64,000 nucleotides of DNA from Novosphingobium fuchskuhlense (GTDB lineage: Bacteria; Pseudomonadota; Alphaproteobacteria; Sphingomonadales; Sphingomonadaceae), in contig NZ_KQ954244.1 in NCBI RefSeq assembly GCF_001519075.1, forward strand, positions 575,934 through 639,933, read 5' to 3'. Shown one piece after another: positions 52,370 through 60,536 of the stretch (the first letter of the stretch is position 1; each line of letters begins with the position of its first letter). The notes below the pieces were generated by a model, which was not told the DNA's origin, searched no databases, and saw nothing but the letters and a program-made list of their open reading frames with translations. The translations under genes and the position numbers were made by a program.

Positions 52370-52782
52370 CAGCGGAACACCACGCGCTTGCGAAGAAGCC
52401 ATGTCACCGCAAAGCTGACCACGATGGCGCACAGCTTGGCGCCGCGCGGATCGAGGCCCGCAGCCGTGGCCCCACCGACAATCAGCGTGGTGATGCCAAG
52501 CCCGATGAGCGCCGAGACGACGAACATCGCCTTCTGCTTGGTCCGTTCGATGCCGCTCTCGGCCACCTGATCGGCAAACACCTTCCGGCTCGAAAGGATC
52601 CAGTGAACCATGATCCCGATGGCATACCCCGTGGCCGACGCAGCGACAGGAGGAACCCCGGCGGAGAGGAGGGCAAGGAACGTACCCATGTCCACCGCCA
52701 GCGCACCCACGCTGGCGAGGACATAGCGCACCAGCACGATCTGGCGGATGCGGTTGAAGGGGGCGATATCGAGCACGGTCAC
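52369..52782 (-). CDS. GtrA-family membrane protein (flippase-like)
   Basis: 137 residues with four membrane helices, the standard GtrA size. The N-terminal RYVLASVGALAVDMGTFLAL and the C-terminal SFAVTWLLRKRVVFR are typical of the family. GtrA proteins are thought to flip undecaprenyl-phosphate-linked sugars across the inner membrane. It sits between the FAD oxidoreductase (48 bp upstream) and the GT-C-like gene (TGATG overlap), consistent with flipping the sugar donor that the latter would use. Confidence 0.88.
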   Translation of the reverse strand: MTVLDIAPFNRIRQIVLVRYVLASVGALAVDMGTFLALLSAGVPPVAASATGYAIGIMVHWILSSRKVFADQVAESGIERTKQKAMFVVSALIGLGITTLIVGGATAAGLDPRGAKLCAIVVSFAVTWLLRKRVVFR

Positions 52783-52830
52783 GGACTGATCCTGTCTAGC
52801 GGGACATCACGTAAGGGGGGGGCGCCTTGG

Positions 52831-54462
52831 TCAGGCTGCAGCGCGGTCCTTGCCCTCGACCTTGGCATCGACCTTGGCGGCAACGTCGTCGACGATCCGG
52901 GTCGGCACATCGCGCAGCGAGTTCAGCGCGGCGGCCTGGTCCTCGCTCACGGCGCGGGCGGGGATCGAGTTCTGCGCGCCCTCGTCGCCAGCCTCGTGAT
53001 ACTCGGCGTCTTCGTTCACGCACCAGATGTCGTAGACGCGGTGGCCGGCGAGGATGTTCTCGACCGTGAGCATCGCGGTCATCATCGCGTGATCCTGGTT
53101 GTTGTAGCGGTGCATGCCGTTGCGGCCGACAAGATGCAGCGTCGGATGGCTGGCTTCGAGTTCGGCGCGCATCGCGGCGACGTTGGCGGCGTATTCGTCA
53201 TCATAGACCGGATAGGCCTTTTCCTGCCGGACGACCGCGCCGCCGATCACCTTGGCGGGATCGACCAGGCCGAGGATGTCCATTTCCTTCGTCGCCAGCT
53301 TGATCAGGTCCTCGTCGCTCGAGGCCCAGAGGTCGTCGCCTTCGAAGCAGAAGTATTCGAGACCGACACAGGCCACGCTCTCATCGGGCACCATTTCGGG
53401 CGACCACGAGCGGAAGTTCTGCACGCGGCCGACGCGGACCTTGCTGTCGTGGATGTAGATCCAGTTGTCAGGGAACAGGTCCTCGGACCGGATCTTCAGC
53501 GCCACGGTCAGGAAGTCGCGGTACTTGAGGCGGCTTGCCTCCAGCGTCGATTGCGGCAGCGGGTGCAGGCGCGCGGCAAGCTCGCGCATCGGTGCGGAGC
53601 TGATCGCGTGGCGGGCACGGATCACCGTCTCGCCGCCATCCTCGGCCCGCGTCGCCGAAAGGCGCCAGCCGCCCTGGCCATCACTGGCAAGCTGCTTCAT
53701 CGCATGGCCCATGAGGACAAGGCTGCCGGCAGCGACGATCTTGTCGCGCGCGGCTTCCCACATCATGCCCGGGCCCTGGCGCGGATAGCGGAAGGTTTCG
53801 AGCAGGGTCTTGGTCTGCATGCCGTCGTTCGGGCGCTTGTTGAGCCCGAGGCTGCGCTTGAGGCCATCGAAAACCGCAGCGCCGAGTGAGAGCCCCTTGA
53901 TGCGCTGCGCGGCCCAGTCCGCGCTCATCTCGTTGCAGGGCATACCCCAGACCTTCTCGGTGTAGGTCTTGAAGAAGATCGAATAAAGCTTCTTGCCGAA
54001 CTGGTTGCTGGTCCAGTCCTCGAAGCTCTTCACCTCCTTGATCGGGAACAGCTTCGTCCACGCATAGCTCGCCATGCAGGTGGTCGAGCGCCAGATGCCG
54101 AGGTTGCGCAGCGCCTCGAACGCGCGCAGCGGATAGGAGTAGAACTTGCCCTCATAGTAGATGCGGCTCATGCGCGGGCGCTGGATGAAGTCGTCCGGCA
54201 GGATCTCGTTCCACAGGTCGACGACCTGCTGCGACTTCGAGAAGAAGCGGTGGCCGCCGATATCGAAGCGGTAGCCTTCGTGCTCCACGGTGCGGCTGAT
54301 GCCGCCGACGTAGCGAGTATCCTTCTCGATGATCGCGACCTTGAGGCCCTGCTTGGAGAGGAGGTAGCCGGCCGTCAGCCCGGCAGGCCCCGCGCCGATG
54401 ATCGCGACATCGACCTGAACCTCGCTGCTGTCCCCCTGAAGACCCGTGAAACCGTTACCCAT
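52831..54462 (-). CDS. FAD-dependent oxidoreductase, UDP-galactopyranose-mutase-like
   Basis: 543 residues. An N-terminal dinucleotide fold ([20 protein letters not shown]) is followed by [22 protein letters not shown] and the late [20 protein letters not shown], which binds FAD. These features place it in the NAD(P)-binding Rossmann/UDP-galactopyranose mutase-like group found in polysaccharide clusters. The ~60-residue C-terminal tail is charged and Ala-rich and may be disordered. ATG 54462 has GGGAGC upstream; the GTG just before it is less likely. A CtrA-like box lies at 54517-54531. The exact reaction is not known. Confidence 0.82.
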   Translation of the reverse strand: MGNGFTGLQGDSSEVQVDVAIIGAGPAGLTAGYLLSKQGLKVAIIEKDTRYVGGISRTVEHEGYRFDIGGHRFFSKSQQVVDLWNEILPDDFIQRPRMSRIYYEGKFYSYPLRAFEALRNLGIWRSTTCMASYAWTKLFPIKEVKSFEDWTSNQFGKKLYSIFFKTYTEKVWGMPCNEMSADWAAQRIKGLSLGAAVFDGLKRSLGLNKRPNDGMQTKTLLETFRYPRQGPGMMWEAARDKIVAAGSLVLMGHAMKQLASDGQGGWRLSATRAEDGGETVIRARHAISSAPMRELAARLHPLPQSTLEASRLKYRDFLTVALKIRSEDLFPDNWIYIHDSKVRVGRVQNFRSWSPEMVPDESVACVGLEYFCFEGDDLWASSDEDLIKLATKEMDILGLVDPAKVIGGAVVRQEKAYPVYDDEYAANVAAMRAELEASHPTLHLVGRNGMHRYNNQDHAMMTAMLTVENILAGHRVYDIWCVNEDAEYHEAGDEGAQNSIPARAVSEDQAAALNSLRDVPTRIVDDVAAKVDAKVEGKDRAAA

Positions 54463-54516
54463 CACTTGCTCCCGCTGATGCGTTCATGCCTTGGCAACGG
54501 AAGTGAACGAAAATGG

Positions 54517-54531
54517 ATAAGAGACGGTTAA
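54517..54531 (-). promoter_or_regulatory. CtrA-like box upstream of the polysaccharide-type operon
   Basis: ATAA-N7-TTAAC (54517-54532) differs by one base from the CtrA consensus and lies 55-69 bases upstream of the FAD oxidoreductase start. Together with the box at 515-529 it suggests CtrA control of genes in this window. Motif match only. Confidence 0.4.
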
Positions 54532-54565
54532 CAACGGCCGCGGGAAAGGCGAAAACAGGCCTACG

Positions 54566-55249
54566 TCAGGCCTCGCCAGCCGGACGCTGCAGCGCCCCCG
54601 TGGCGGCCTGCTCCTCGAGCAGCTGCGCGAGCTGGAGCGGTGCCGAAATGTTCGCCAGCTGCTCGAGCCGGAAGGTATGCTCGAAGATCAGGCCGTAGCG
54701 CGGATGACTGCGCCAGCGCACCTTGGCATAGAGCGGCGGTGTGACTCCGGTATCGATGCGCACCAACTCGTTCATCAACAGCCACTTTTCGGATTCGATG
54801 CAGGCTCCCTGTTGCGAAAGATTGCGGAACGCCACCGGCACGGCCTCTCCGCCCGAATGCAGTACGCCGCCCAGCACGATCTGCAGCCGAACCTGCCGCT
54901 TGGGATACAGCCCGCGGGATTCGTCGAGCAGCTTCTCCACCTCGATTTCCTCGGGAAACCGCAACCCGGCGAAGTCATCCTTCTGCCAGACCAGAGTAAC
55001 CGGATAGCGATCGCCCGTCATCATCTCGAGGATCAGTTCGCGTGACGGGGGAAGCGCGCAGAACAAGCGAATCTTGAGGCCGCTCGAGGAGGCATCGCGG
55101 ATGATGCAGAGAAACTCGCGCCCGTCGGCAATGATCTTGGCAGTGCGAATCAGAACGGCGTAGCGCGGTGCGGAGCGTAGCTCCGAACCGGGTGGCGCAC
55201 CGATCTCTTCCTGCCGGGACTCTCCCGGCAGCTGCTGTTCCTGTGCCAA
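54566..55249 (-). CDS. Twin PilZ-domain protein
   Basis: 227 residues. The first PilZ-like domain (about 22-115) has the c-di-GMP signature pair RSAPR (RxxxR) and RDASSSG (DxSxxG). The second (about 125-210) has KRQVRL and RNLSQQGACIES (NxSxxG) with a weaker arginine motif. The TTG at 55249 was chosen because AGGAAA sits six bases upstream; GTG codons at 55270 and 55300 are in frame but lack good ribosome sites. Likely a c-di-GMP effector. It is 103 bp upstream of the glycan-type operon on the same strand, which fits c-di-GMP control of the cell surface. Confidence 0.8.
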   Translation of the reverse strand: MAQEQQLPGESRQEEIGAPPGSELRSAPRYAVLIRTAKIIADGREFLCIIRDASSSGLKIRLFCALPPSRELILEMMTGDRYPVTLVWQKDDFAGLRFPEEIEVEKLLDESRGLYPKRQVRLQIVLGGVLHSGGEAVPVAFRNLSQQGACIESEKWLLMNELVRIDTGVTPPLYAKVRWRSHPRYGLIFEHTFRLEQLANISAPLQLAQLLEEQAATGALQRPAGEA

Positions 55250-55370
55250 GCCGTGTTTCCTCTTGCGCACCCCACCGGGCGATCCCGGCAAAACGCGCAC
55301 TCCGCTGTGCAGGAGCGCTTCTAACGCACTGATCCTTGAGATGTTGTTACCCCAAGGTAAGTCGGTGGGG

Positions 55371-56252
55371 TTACCAGAGCACCCAGGCTTCGGCCTTCTC
55401 GGCCTTAAGGAACGTCTCGGCCTGCGGCCCTAGCAGCATGGCAAGAGTGGAAAGCGTGCCAGCCTGCACACAAGTTCGTGCGGCGACCGTTACCGAGCGG
55501 GGCGGACCTTCGACCGGCCATCCGGTGCGCGGATCGAGGATATGGCTGTAGCGCTTGCCATCCTTTAGCAGGAAGCGCTTGGCATCGCCGCTTGTCGCGA
55601 CAGCCCCCTCCCCGATCTGCAGCAATCCACCCGAGGTCTTGGCGGGATCAAGCGATTCAATGGCCACGGCCCAACGACTGCCCGCCTTGGCGCGCGTCGT
55701 GCGCAGATCGCCACCGAAATTGACCAGCACGGGAGCATCAGCTGCCGCCAGGATCGCCATCGCCGCCCGGTCGACGGCATATTCCTTGCAGATGCCGCCA
55801 AGATCGATTTCCATGCCTGGTGGCAAGGTGAGGCGTGGCCGCTCCCAGCCCACCTTGCGCCAGCCGATCAGCGGCATGAGCGCGTCGACTGCGGGGGGCT
55901 CGGGCACGCGGTCCGATCCATCGAACTTCCAGGCCCGCCGCAGCACGCCCGAGGTTATATCGAAGCGGCCCTCGCTCAGCGCATGGACCTGCGCGGCGTA
56001 GTCGAGCAGACCAGCGGTTTCTTCGTCCACCTCGACAGGTTGGCCGCCTGCATTGTTGATCGACCAGACTACGCCAGTCGGCTTGTAGCGCGTGTATTTT
56101 TCCTCGATGCGCCGCGCCTCGGCCTCTCCGATCCGCGCGAGCCGCGCACCGAGCTTGCTGTCGCGCGTCTCGACCTGCACTTCGCAGGGGGTGCCCATCG
56201 CCGTGAAGCGGTGCTTGTGTACGCCCGCCGGTTTTGCAGTTTTGCCCAACAT
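55371..56252 (-). CDS. apbE: FAD:protein FMN transferase (ApbE)
   Basis: Transfers FMN from FAD to a Thr/Ser of exported proteins in the periplasm. 293 residues. Family motifs are present: FTAMGTPCEVQV at the N-terminus, IDLGGICKEYAVDR, LVNFGGDLR, and SHILDPRTGWPVEG with the metal-binding Asp/Thr region near ATSGDAKR. No cleavable signal peptide is obvious (MLGKTAKPAGVHKHRF), so export or a lost leader needs explaining. It is the last gene of the TlpA-DUF4266-DUF3570-ApbE operon, starting 10 bp after DUF3570, which holds a matching flavinylation motif. Confidence 0.92.
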   Translation of the reverse strand: MLGKTAKPAGVHKHRFTAMGTPCEVQVETRDSKLGARLARIGEAEARRIEEKYTRYKPTGVVWSINNAGGQPVEVDEETAGLLDYAAQVHALSEGRFDITSGVLRRAWKFDGSDRVPEPPAVDALMPLIGWRKVGWERPRLTLPPGMEIDLGGICKEYAVDRAAMAILAAADAPVLVNFGGDLRTTRAKAGSRWAVAIESLDPAKTSGGLLQIGEGAVATSGDAKRFLLKDGKRYSHILDPRTGWPVEGPPRSVTVAARTCVQAGTLSTLAMLLGPQAETFLKAEKAEAWVLW

Positions 56253-56262
56253 GCCAGGTCAG

Positions 56263-57615
56263 CTAGCGCCACGTATACCGCAGCCCGCTGATCAGGCTGG
56301 TCGAACGGGTACCGTTGAACAGATCGGTTTGAGCCAGAACTCCAGGCGCGCTGCGATCGAACCGCCGCCCTTCCTGCACATAGCGCTCTGCCGCACCATA
56401 CAGCTCGAGCCGCGAGGTCAGGTGTGCGCCAGCCTTGAGCGAAAAAGTCCACGCACGGAAGCGGGAAAGCCGGCTGTCCGCACTCACGAAAGGCGGGGTC
56501 GGCACGTCGATGCCGAGGTAAGGCGCAAAGAAGCGCGCGGCAGTCTGCCGGTAGAACCTGAGGCCCGGTTCAACATAGCCTGCGTGGCCGACCGGCGCGT
56601 GTTCCGAAACCGCATAGGTCATCGCGTTGACGCCCCAGCTGTCGTGATACCAGCGCACGGAAGCGTCGGTGACCGCGGAGCCCAGTGCGAACTTGGTCGC
56701 ACCGTAGATGCTGCTGCGCTCGCGCCGGTCGGGCCGCTTCTCATAGATATAGAAGAAGGGATCTCCGGTATCGACATCGACCAGCGTGAATATCTTGTAG
56801 GGATCGGTGTGATAGCCGCGACTGTCGCCGTAGCTGTAATTGAGCTGGATCAGCCAACGCGGGGTGAGCACTTGCGTCACCCCGACGACGAGGCTGTAGA
56901 TCTGTTTCACCTTGGCCCCGCCAACGATGCGATCACCCATGTAGGACAGCGCACGGGGCACACCGGTGAACGGCCGCACGCCATCGCGTTCATAGTTGAA
57001 GCCAAGCGAGAGCGTCGTGTTCTTGCCCCACATGTCCTTGGCCAGCGAAGCGCGTGCGGAATAGGAGCTGAAATCGGTTTCCGAGGAGGCTGCGCCTCCG
57101 ACGCTCAGCTTCAAGCCATCTGCCAACGGAAAGGTCACGCCAAGATCATAGGCCTCGCGGTGGTCCTTGAAACCCTTGTCCACCGGCAACTGGTTGGGTG
57201 CGACCGTGTAGCGCCCCGATGCGCCGGTATGCGTGTCAGGATTGATTCCAAGGCCTCCACCGATGAAGCGCGTCTTGCGCGGCGGCACGAAGGTCTGCTC
57301 GTAGCGTGAGCGGATCGCGCCGTTGGGTGTCGCGCCAGTCAGCGTGTCATAGGTGAACTTGCCAGAGACGATCATGCCGCTCGGCGCGTTCCAGGTCAGG
57401 CCGGTTTCCGATTCGATCGCTCGGACGCGGTGGTCGTCTTCCTGATAGACGAGCAGCGCGGTATCGGCGACAACCGAGCCGACTTCGCTTGCGCTCTGGT
57501 CATAGGCGTTGGTTGCCGAAGCAGCCTCTGCCTCAGCCGCGGCCGGCGACGATCCCAGCAAGGTTCCCGCAAGCGCTCCCAGGACCGCAGCGATACCGCT
57601 ACGGTTCAATTGCAC
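56263..57615 (-). CDS. DUF3570 outer-membrane barrel with ApbE flavinylation motif
   Basis: 450 residues: signal peptide (to about residue 27, GSSPAAAEA), then repeated beta-hairpin sequence of a porin-like barrel ending in the aromatic-rich strand LISGLRYTWR. Residues 90-96 are DTLTGAT, which fits the ApbE acceptor consensus Dxx(S/T)GA(T/S), so Thr96 is the predicted FMN attachment site. It lies in a conserved-looking operon with DUF4266 (10-base overlap) upstream and apbE downstream. Known: DUF3570 genes cluster with apbE and DUF4266. Inferred: an outer-membrane flavoprotein for extracellular electron transfer or redox chemistry. Confidence 0.85.
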   Translation of the reverse strand: MQLNRSGIAAVLGALAGTLLGSSPAAAEAEAASATNAYDQSASEVGSVVADTALLVYQEDDHRVRAIESETGLTWNAPSGMIVSGKFTYDTLTGATPNGAIRSRYEQTFVPPRKTRFIGGGLGINPDTHTGASGRYTVAPNQLPVDKGFKDHREAYDLGVTFPLADGLKLSVGGAASSETDFSSYSARASLAKDMWGKNTTLSLGFNYERDGVRPFTGVPRALSYMGDRIVGGAKVKQIYSLVVGVTQVLTPRWLIQLNYSYGDSRGYHTDPYKIFTLVDVDTGDPFFYIYEKRPDRRERSSIYGATKFALGSAVTDASVRWYHDSWGVNAMTYAVSEHAPVGHAGYVEPGLRFYRQTAARFFAPYLGIDVPTPPFVSADSRLSRFRAWTFSLKAGAHLTSRLELYGAAERYVQEGRRFDRSAPGVLAQTDLFNGTRSTSLISGLRYTWR

Positions 57616-57821
57616 CCGCAGCCCCCGCCATCAAAGCTGCGCCCGCCCGAAGCCGCTTCCTTGCTGAAATAGGTGTGCTCGTCGAAGGCCATGATCGCCG
57701 GCTCGCGCGCAAGCTGCATCGATTTGCGTGCAAGGACGTCGCGCTCCCACGGCTGCGCACCGATGTGCGCGCAGGCACCGAGTAGAGGCAGAAGGGCAAG
57801 AACGAGGAGGCGGCGGCGCAA
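57606..57821 (-). CDS. DUF4266 small lipoprotein with C-terminal CGC
   Basis: 71 residues. The signal peptide MRRRLLVLALLPLLGACAH has a lipobox (LGAC). The mature part contains the DUF4266 signature QPWERDVLARKSMQL and ends GGGCGCN, a Gly/Cys tail. The TTG at 57821 is chosen because GGGAGGG lies nine bases upstream and the signal peptide starts right there; the ATG at 57854 would place 11 unlike residues before it. It overlaps the TlpA gene's end region and DUF3570 by 10 bases. The two C-terminal Cys could bind metal or be the TlpA substrate. Function is unknown. Confidence 0.8.
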   Translation of the reverse strand: MRRRLLVLALLPLLGACAHIGAQPWERDVLARKSMQLAREPAIMAFDEHTYFSKEAASGGRSFDGGGCGCN

Positions 57822-57825
57822 GTGC

Positions 57826-58308
57826 TTAGCCCTCCCGCACGAGCTGGGCGACATGGCCCTCGTACTCGCGCACCTTGCCCGGAAAGAAGCCCTGATGGCG
57901 GAAACGCATCACGCCCTTGCGATCGAACACCAGCGACGTCGGCATGTCGGCCACTTTCCAGGCCTGCGCCAGATCGCCGGTCGCATCATAGATCACAGGG
58001 AGGTTGGAACGGACCTGCCGCATGAAGGCATCGGCAGCGGCGCGCTGGCGATCGACATTAATCGTCACCACGGCAAGATCACTCGCCGGATAACGCGCGG
58101 CAAGCTGTTGCATGAAGGGAAACGAGAGCTTGCAGGGCCCGCACCACGAGGCCCAGAAGTCGACGTAGACGACCTTGCCGCGATACTTGGCGAGATCAAG
58201 CACGGCCGCAGCCTTTGCTGGCGTGACGCTACCTGCCAGTGCAACGCCGGCGAGGCCGCCTAGAACAGCGCGGCGCGAAGCCGGAACCGAAGCTGTCATT
58301 GCAATCAT
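57826..58308 (-). CDS. TlpA-like periplasmic thioredoxin
   Basis: 160 residues with a twin-Arg-like start (ASRRAVLGGLAGVALAGS), then a thioredoxin fold with active site DFWASWCGPCKLSFPF (WCGPC) and the cis-Pro segment VADMPTSLVFDRKG. A periplasmic disulfide reductant or oxidant. It is the first gene of the operon, five bases before the DUF4266 TTG, and likely keeps the Cys pair of DUF4266 in the right state. ATG 58308 has GGGAGG close by; ATG 58299 is possible. Confidence 0.9.
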   Translation of the reverse strand: MIAMTASVPASRRAVLGGLAGVALAGSVTPAKAAAVLDLAKYRGKVVYVDFWASWCGPCKLSFPFMQQLAARYPASDLAVVTINVDRQRAAADAFMRQVRSNLPVIYDATGDLAQAWKVADMPTSLVFDRKGVMRFRHQGFFPGKVREYEGHVAQLVREG

Positions 58309-58326
58309 GCGCCTCCCGCGCGGAAC

Positions 58327-59115
58327 CTAAAGAACGAAGTCACTGGATGTCAGCGTGTGGACGCCTAGAATCTTGATGCAGAAATCCGCCGTCGCATCGC
58401 CATTGACGCTGCCATAGACGTAGGTGTTTCCGCCGATAACGTCATAGCGCAACTCGCGCGCCGTTTCGATATGGAAGCGGTTGTGGTTGATGAACACGAA
58501 CGACTGGTCGCCGGGCTGGTTGTAAGGCGTCGCCGTGCTCACCGCATCGACGAGGCTCAGATCGATCTTGTCGCCCGCTGTGAAGTCGACGATCACATCG
58601 GCGTTGGTTGCCGTCTTGCTGGAAAAATCACCGTCGTCGAACACGAACTTGTCGTTGCCGGCACCGCCGGTCATCTTGTCCATGCCTTTGCCGCCGACGA
58701 GCAGATCCGCACCGGCCCCGCCATCGAGGCTGTCGTTGCCATCAAGGCCCTTCAGTATGTTGGCGCCGGTGTTGCCGGTCAGGGTGTTCGCCAGACTGTT
58801 CCCGGTGCCGTTGATTGCGCTCGTGCCGGTGAGCAGCAGGTTCTCGATGAAATTGCCAAGCGTGTAGCTGACGCTGGCCTTTACAAGGTCGATGCCCTCG
58901 CCGGTCAGTTCGATCACCTTGTCGCCGGTGGAATCGACGATGTAGGTGTCGTCCCCCGCGCCGCCGTACATGGTGTCGTTGCCGACGCCGCCGTCAAGCA
59001 GGTCGTTTCCGCCAAGCCCCTTTAGAATGTCGATACCGGCAAGACCGGTGATCTGGTCGACATCCGCAGTCCCGTTTAGCGTATCGGCGTTGATCGTGCC
59101 CTTGATGACCGCCAT
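58327..59115 (-). CDS. RTX (hemolysin-type calcium-binding) repeat protein
   Basis: 262 residues. Two blocks of GGxGxDxxx nonapeptides (GGNDLLDGGVGNDTMYGGAG and GGAGADLLVGGKGMDKMTGG) bind Ca2+ after secretion. The C-terminal ~70 residues (DVIVDFTAGDKIDLSLVDAV, ILGVHTLTSSDFVL) resemble the type I secretion signal domain of such proteins. There is no N-terminal signal peptide and no enzymatic domain, so it is all repeat. No HlyB/HlyD pair is adjacent; a TolC-type channel is at 45583. ATG 59115 has GGGAGG upstream. Its promoter region holds a palindrome at 59150-59166. Confidence 0.88.
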   Translation of the reverse strand: MAVIKGTINADTLNGTADVDQITGLAGIDILKGLGGNDLLDGGVGNDTMYGGAGDDTYIVDSTGDKVIELTGEGIDLVKASVSYTLGNFIENLLLTGTSAINGTGNSLANTLTGNTGANILKGLDGNDSLDGGAGADLLVGGKGMDKMTGGAGNDKFVFDDGDFSSKTATNADVIVDFTAGDKIDLSLVDAVSTATPYNQPGDQSFVFINHNRFHIETARELRYDVIGGNTYVYGSVNGDATADFCIKILGVHTLTSSDFVL

Positions 59116-59149
59116 GGCCAGCCTCCCTGCAGCTTTCAGACGCTTTGCG

Positions 59150-59166
59150 CCGGTTATATTAACCGG
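59150..59166. promoter_or_regulatory. Palindrome upstream of the RTX gene
   Basis: CCGGTTA-TAT-TAACCGG, a perfect 17-base palindrome 34 bases upstream of the RTX start. Its size and position suit a dimeric repressor or activator. No family is recognised. Confidence 0.45.
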
Positions 59167-59262
59167 GACCGAACGGATATCCTTACGTTCGCGTAACCGT
59201 CCGCACAAGCGGCGGAGGGAGGTGAGTTCACGGCAAGTGGATGGGGATCGGCGAGATACCCC

Positions 59263-59347
59263 TGGTACGGACGGCGGGACTCGAACCCGCACGAGCTGAG
59301 CTCAAGGGATTTTAAGTCCCCTGCGTCTACCATTCCGCCACGTCCGC
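59263..59347 (-). tRNA. tRNA-Leu (anticodon UAA)
   Basis: Read on the minus strand, the 5' end GCGGACG pairs with CGTCCGT before ACCA, a 7-bp acceptor stem (one G-U), with CCA encoded. The D arm contains GGCGGAATGGTAGACGC. The anticodon loop is CTTAAAA (anticodon UAA). A long variable arm typical of tRNA-Leu (CTTGAGCTCAGCTCG) follows, then the T arm with GGTTCGAGTCC. About 85 bases. Confidence 0.95.
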
Positions 59348-59479
59348 ACGTCGATGGTCAGGAACGCGGCGATGGCACAGCGCCGCGCGCACGGCAACGG
59401 GCGCGGTGACCGCGGGGCCTTCAGAAAGCAGGAAGGAATGGCCGGTCGCGGAATACTTGCCGCGCCTGCCGTCCGGCAC

Positions 59480-59761
59480 CTACTCGGCGTTGAGCCGGAG
59501 GCGCATATCCTTGCCGGGCTTGAAATAGGGCACGCGCTTGCCGGGAACCTCGACGGAATCGCCGGTCCGTGGATTGCGGCCCTTGCGGGCGTCGCGCTCG
59601 CGCGTCGAGAACGCACCGAAGCCGCGCAGTTCGACACGCCCACCTTCAGCCAGACGCTTTGCAATCTCGTCGAAGAACACGTCGACCACGCGCTCGATCT
59701 CTTCGCCGCGCATGCCTGGACTTTGTTTGGCAAGCGCCTGCAACAATTCGGATCGGATCAT
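59480..59761 (-). CDS. ihfB: Integration host factor beta subunit
   Basis: DNA-bending nucleoid protein, heterodimer with IhfA, often co-activating sigma-54 promoters (rpoN is in this window). 93 residues. The HU/IHF fold has EEIERVVDVFFDEIAKRLAE, the GRVELRGFGAFSTRERDARK arm with RNPRTGDSVEVPGK (DNA-intercalating Pro), and FKPGKDMRLRL. ATG 59761 is preferred to 59767 because AGGGGGG lies six bases upstream of the former and would overlap the latter. The assignment to IhfB rather than HU rests on the MIRSELLQALA start and length. Confidence 0.93.
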   Translation of the reverse strand: MIRSELLQALAKQSPGMRGEEIERVVDVFFDEIAKRLAEGGRVELRGFGAFSTRERDARKGRNPRTGDSVEVPGKRVPYFKPGKDMRLRLNAE

Positions 59762-59941
59762 CCGCATCCCCCCTACTTACCAGCCGGAGCGTGCGGGCAC
59801 CCTTTGGGCTTGGTCCGCACTTCCGACAACACTCCTCCCGGGCGAGTCCCGGTCCGCTGGAGCGCCGCAAGTGTGCCAGACCATTGCCGGTGCGGCAACT
59901 TATCAATCGTTATACGTCAAGGGATTGCGTGAAGGGGCGGT

Positions 59942-60304
59942 TCAGGCCCGCTCCGGCTCGCCAAACAGTTGTGCCGGATCGATATGGAGCCGTCGCATGC
60001 GTGCCCTGATCTCGGGCAATTCCGTGGTCAGAAATGCCTCGCGCTCACGGGCCCGCAAGGCCTCGGCTGCACCGGGGGCCACGAACATGCCCACCCCGCG
60101 CTGGACCACGACAAGACCTTCGTCCTGGAATTGCTGGTAGGCCTTCGCCACGGTGAGCGGATTGGCCCCTTCGGCTGCGGCATAGGCGCGCACGGATGGC
60201 AACATGGCCCCTTCAGCGAAGGTCGCATCCAGAATCGCAGCGGCGATCTGCTCGCGCAGCTTGAGATAGACAGGCCTTGCGGCAGTGCTGGTCGATGATG
60301 ACAT
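59942..60304 (-). CDS. GntR-family transcriptional regulator (YtrA-like)
   Basis: 120 residues: GntR winged HTH (VYLKLREQIAAAILDATFAE, LPSVRAYAAAEGANPLTVAK, FQDEGLVVVQRGVGMFVAPG) followed by a short helical C-terminal part (~45 residues), the layout of the YtrA subfamily with no large ligand domain. The start at 60304 (MSSSTSTAARP) is used; ATG at 60322 is in frame, and neither has a clear ribosome site. A TATTAT element just upstream could be a -10 box of a short-leader transcript. It is divergent from the POT transporter, with 232 bp between, and may regulate it. Confidence 0.85.
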   Translation of the reverse strand: MSSSTSTAARPVYLKLREQIAAAILDATFAEGAMLPSVRAYAAAEGANPLTVAKAYQQFQDEGLVVVQRGVGMFVAPGAAEALRAREREAFLTTELPEIRARMRRLHIDPAQLFGEPERA

Positions 60305-60536
60305 GTGGTGATGCAGTGCCATAATACAGCGACGCAGGCAAGGACGCGCAACAAAGTTTCGCCAAGCGGCGCGCCAGAACAATCCTCGGTCCCGCAGGCG
60401 AGGCGAGGCGCATGAAAGCGCCTTGCCCCCTGAAACACCAAGGAAAACCGCGACAAGAACCTTCCAATGGCGCGGTTAAACGCTAATCATGCCGTCAAAA
60501 TCCGCGCACGATGCGCAAGGGGAGCACATTCACGTC

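Noticed and set aside
57606..57854. ATG at 57854 as start of the DUF4266 gene
   Set aside because: It would put 11 residues unlike a signal peptide before the basic n-region, and the TTG at 57821 has a much better ribosome site.
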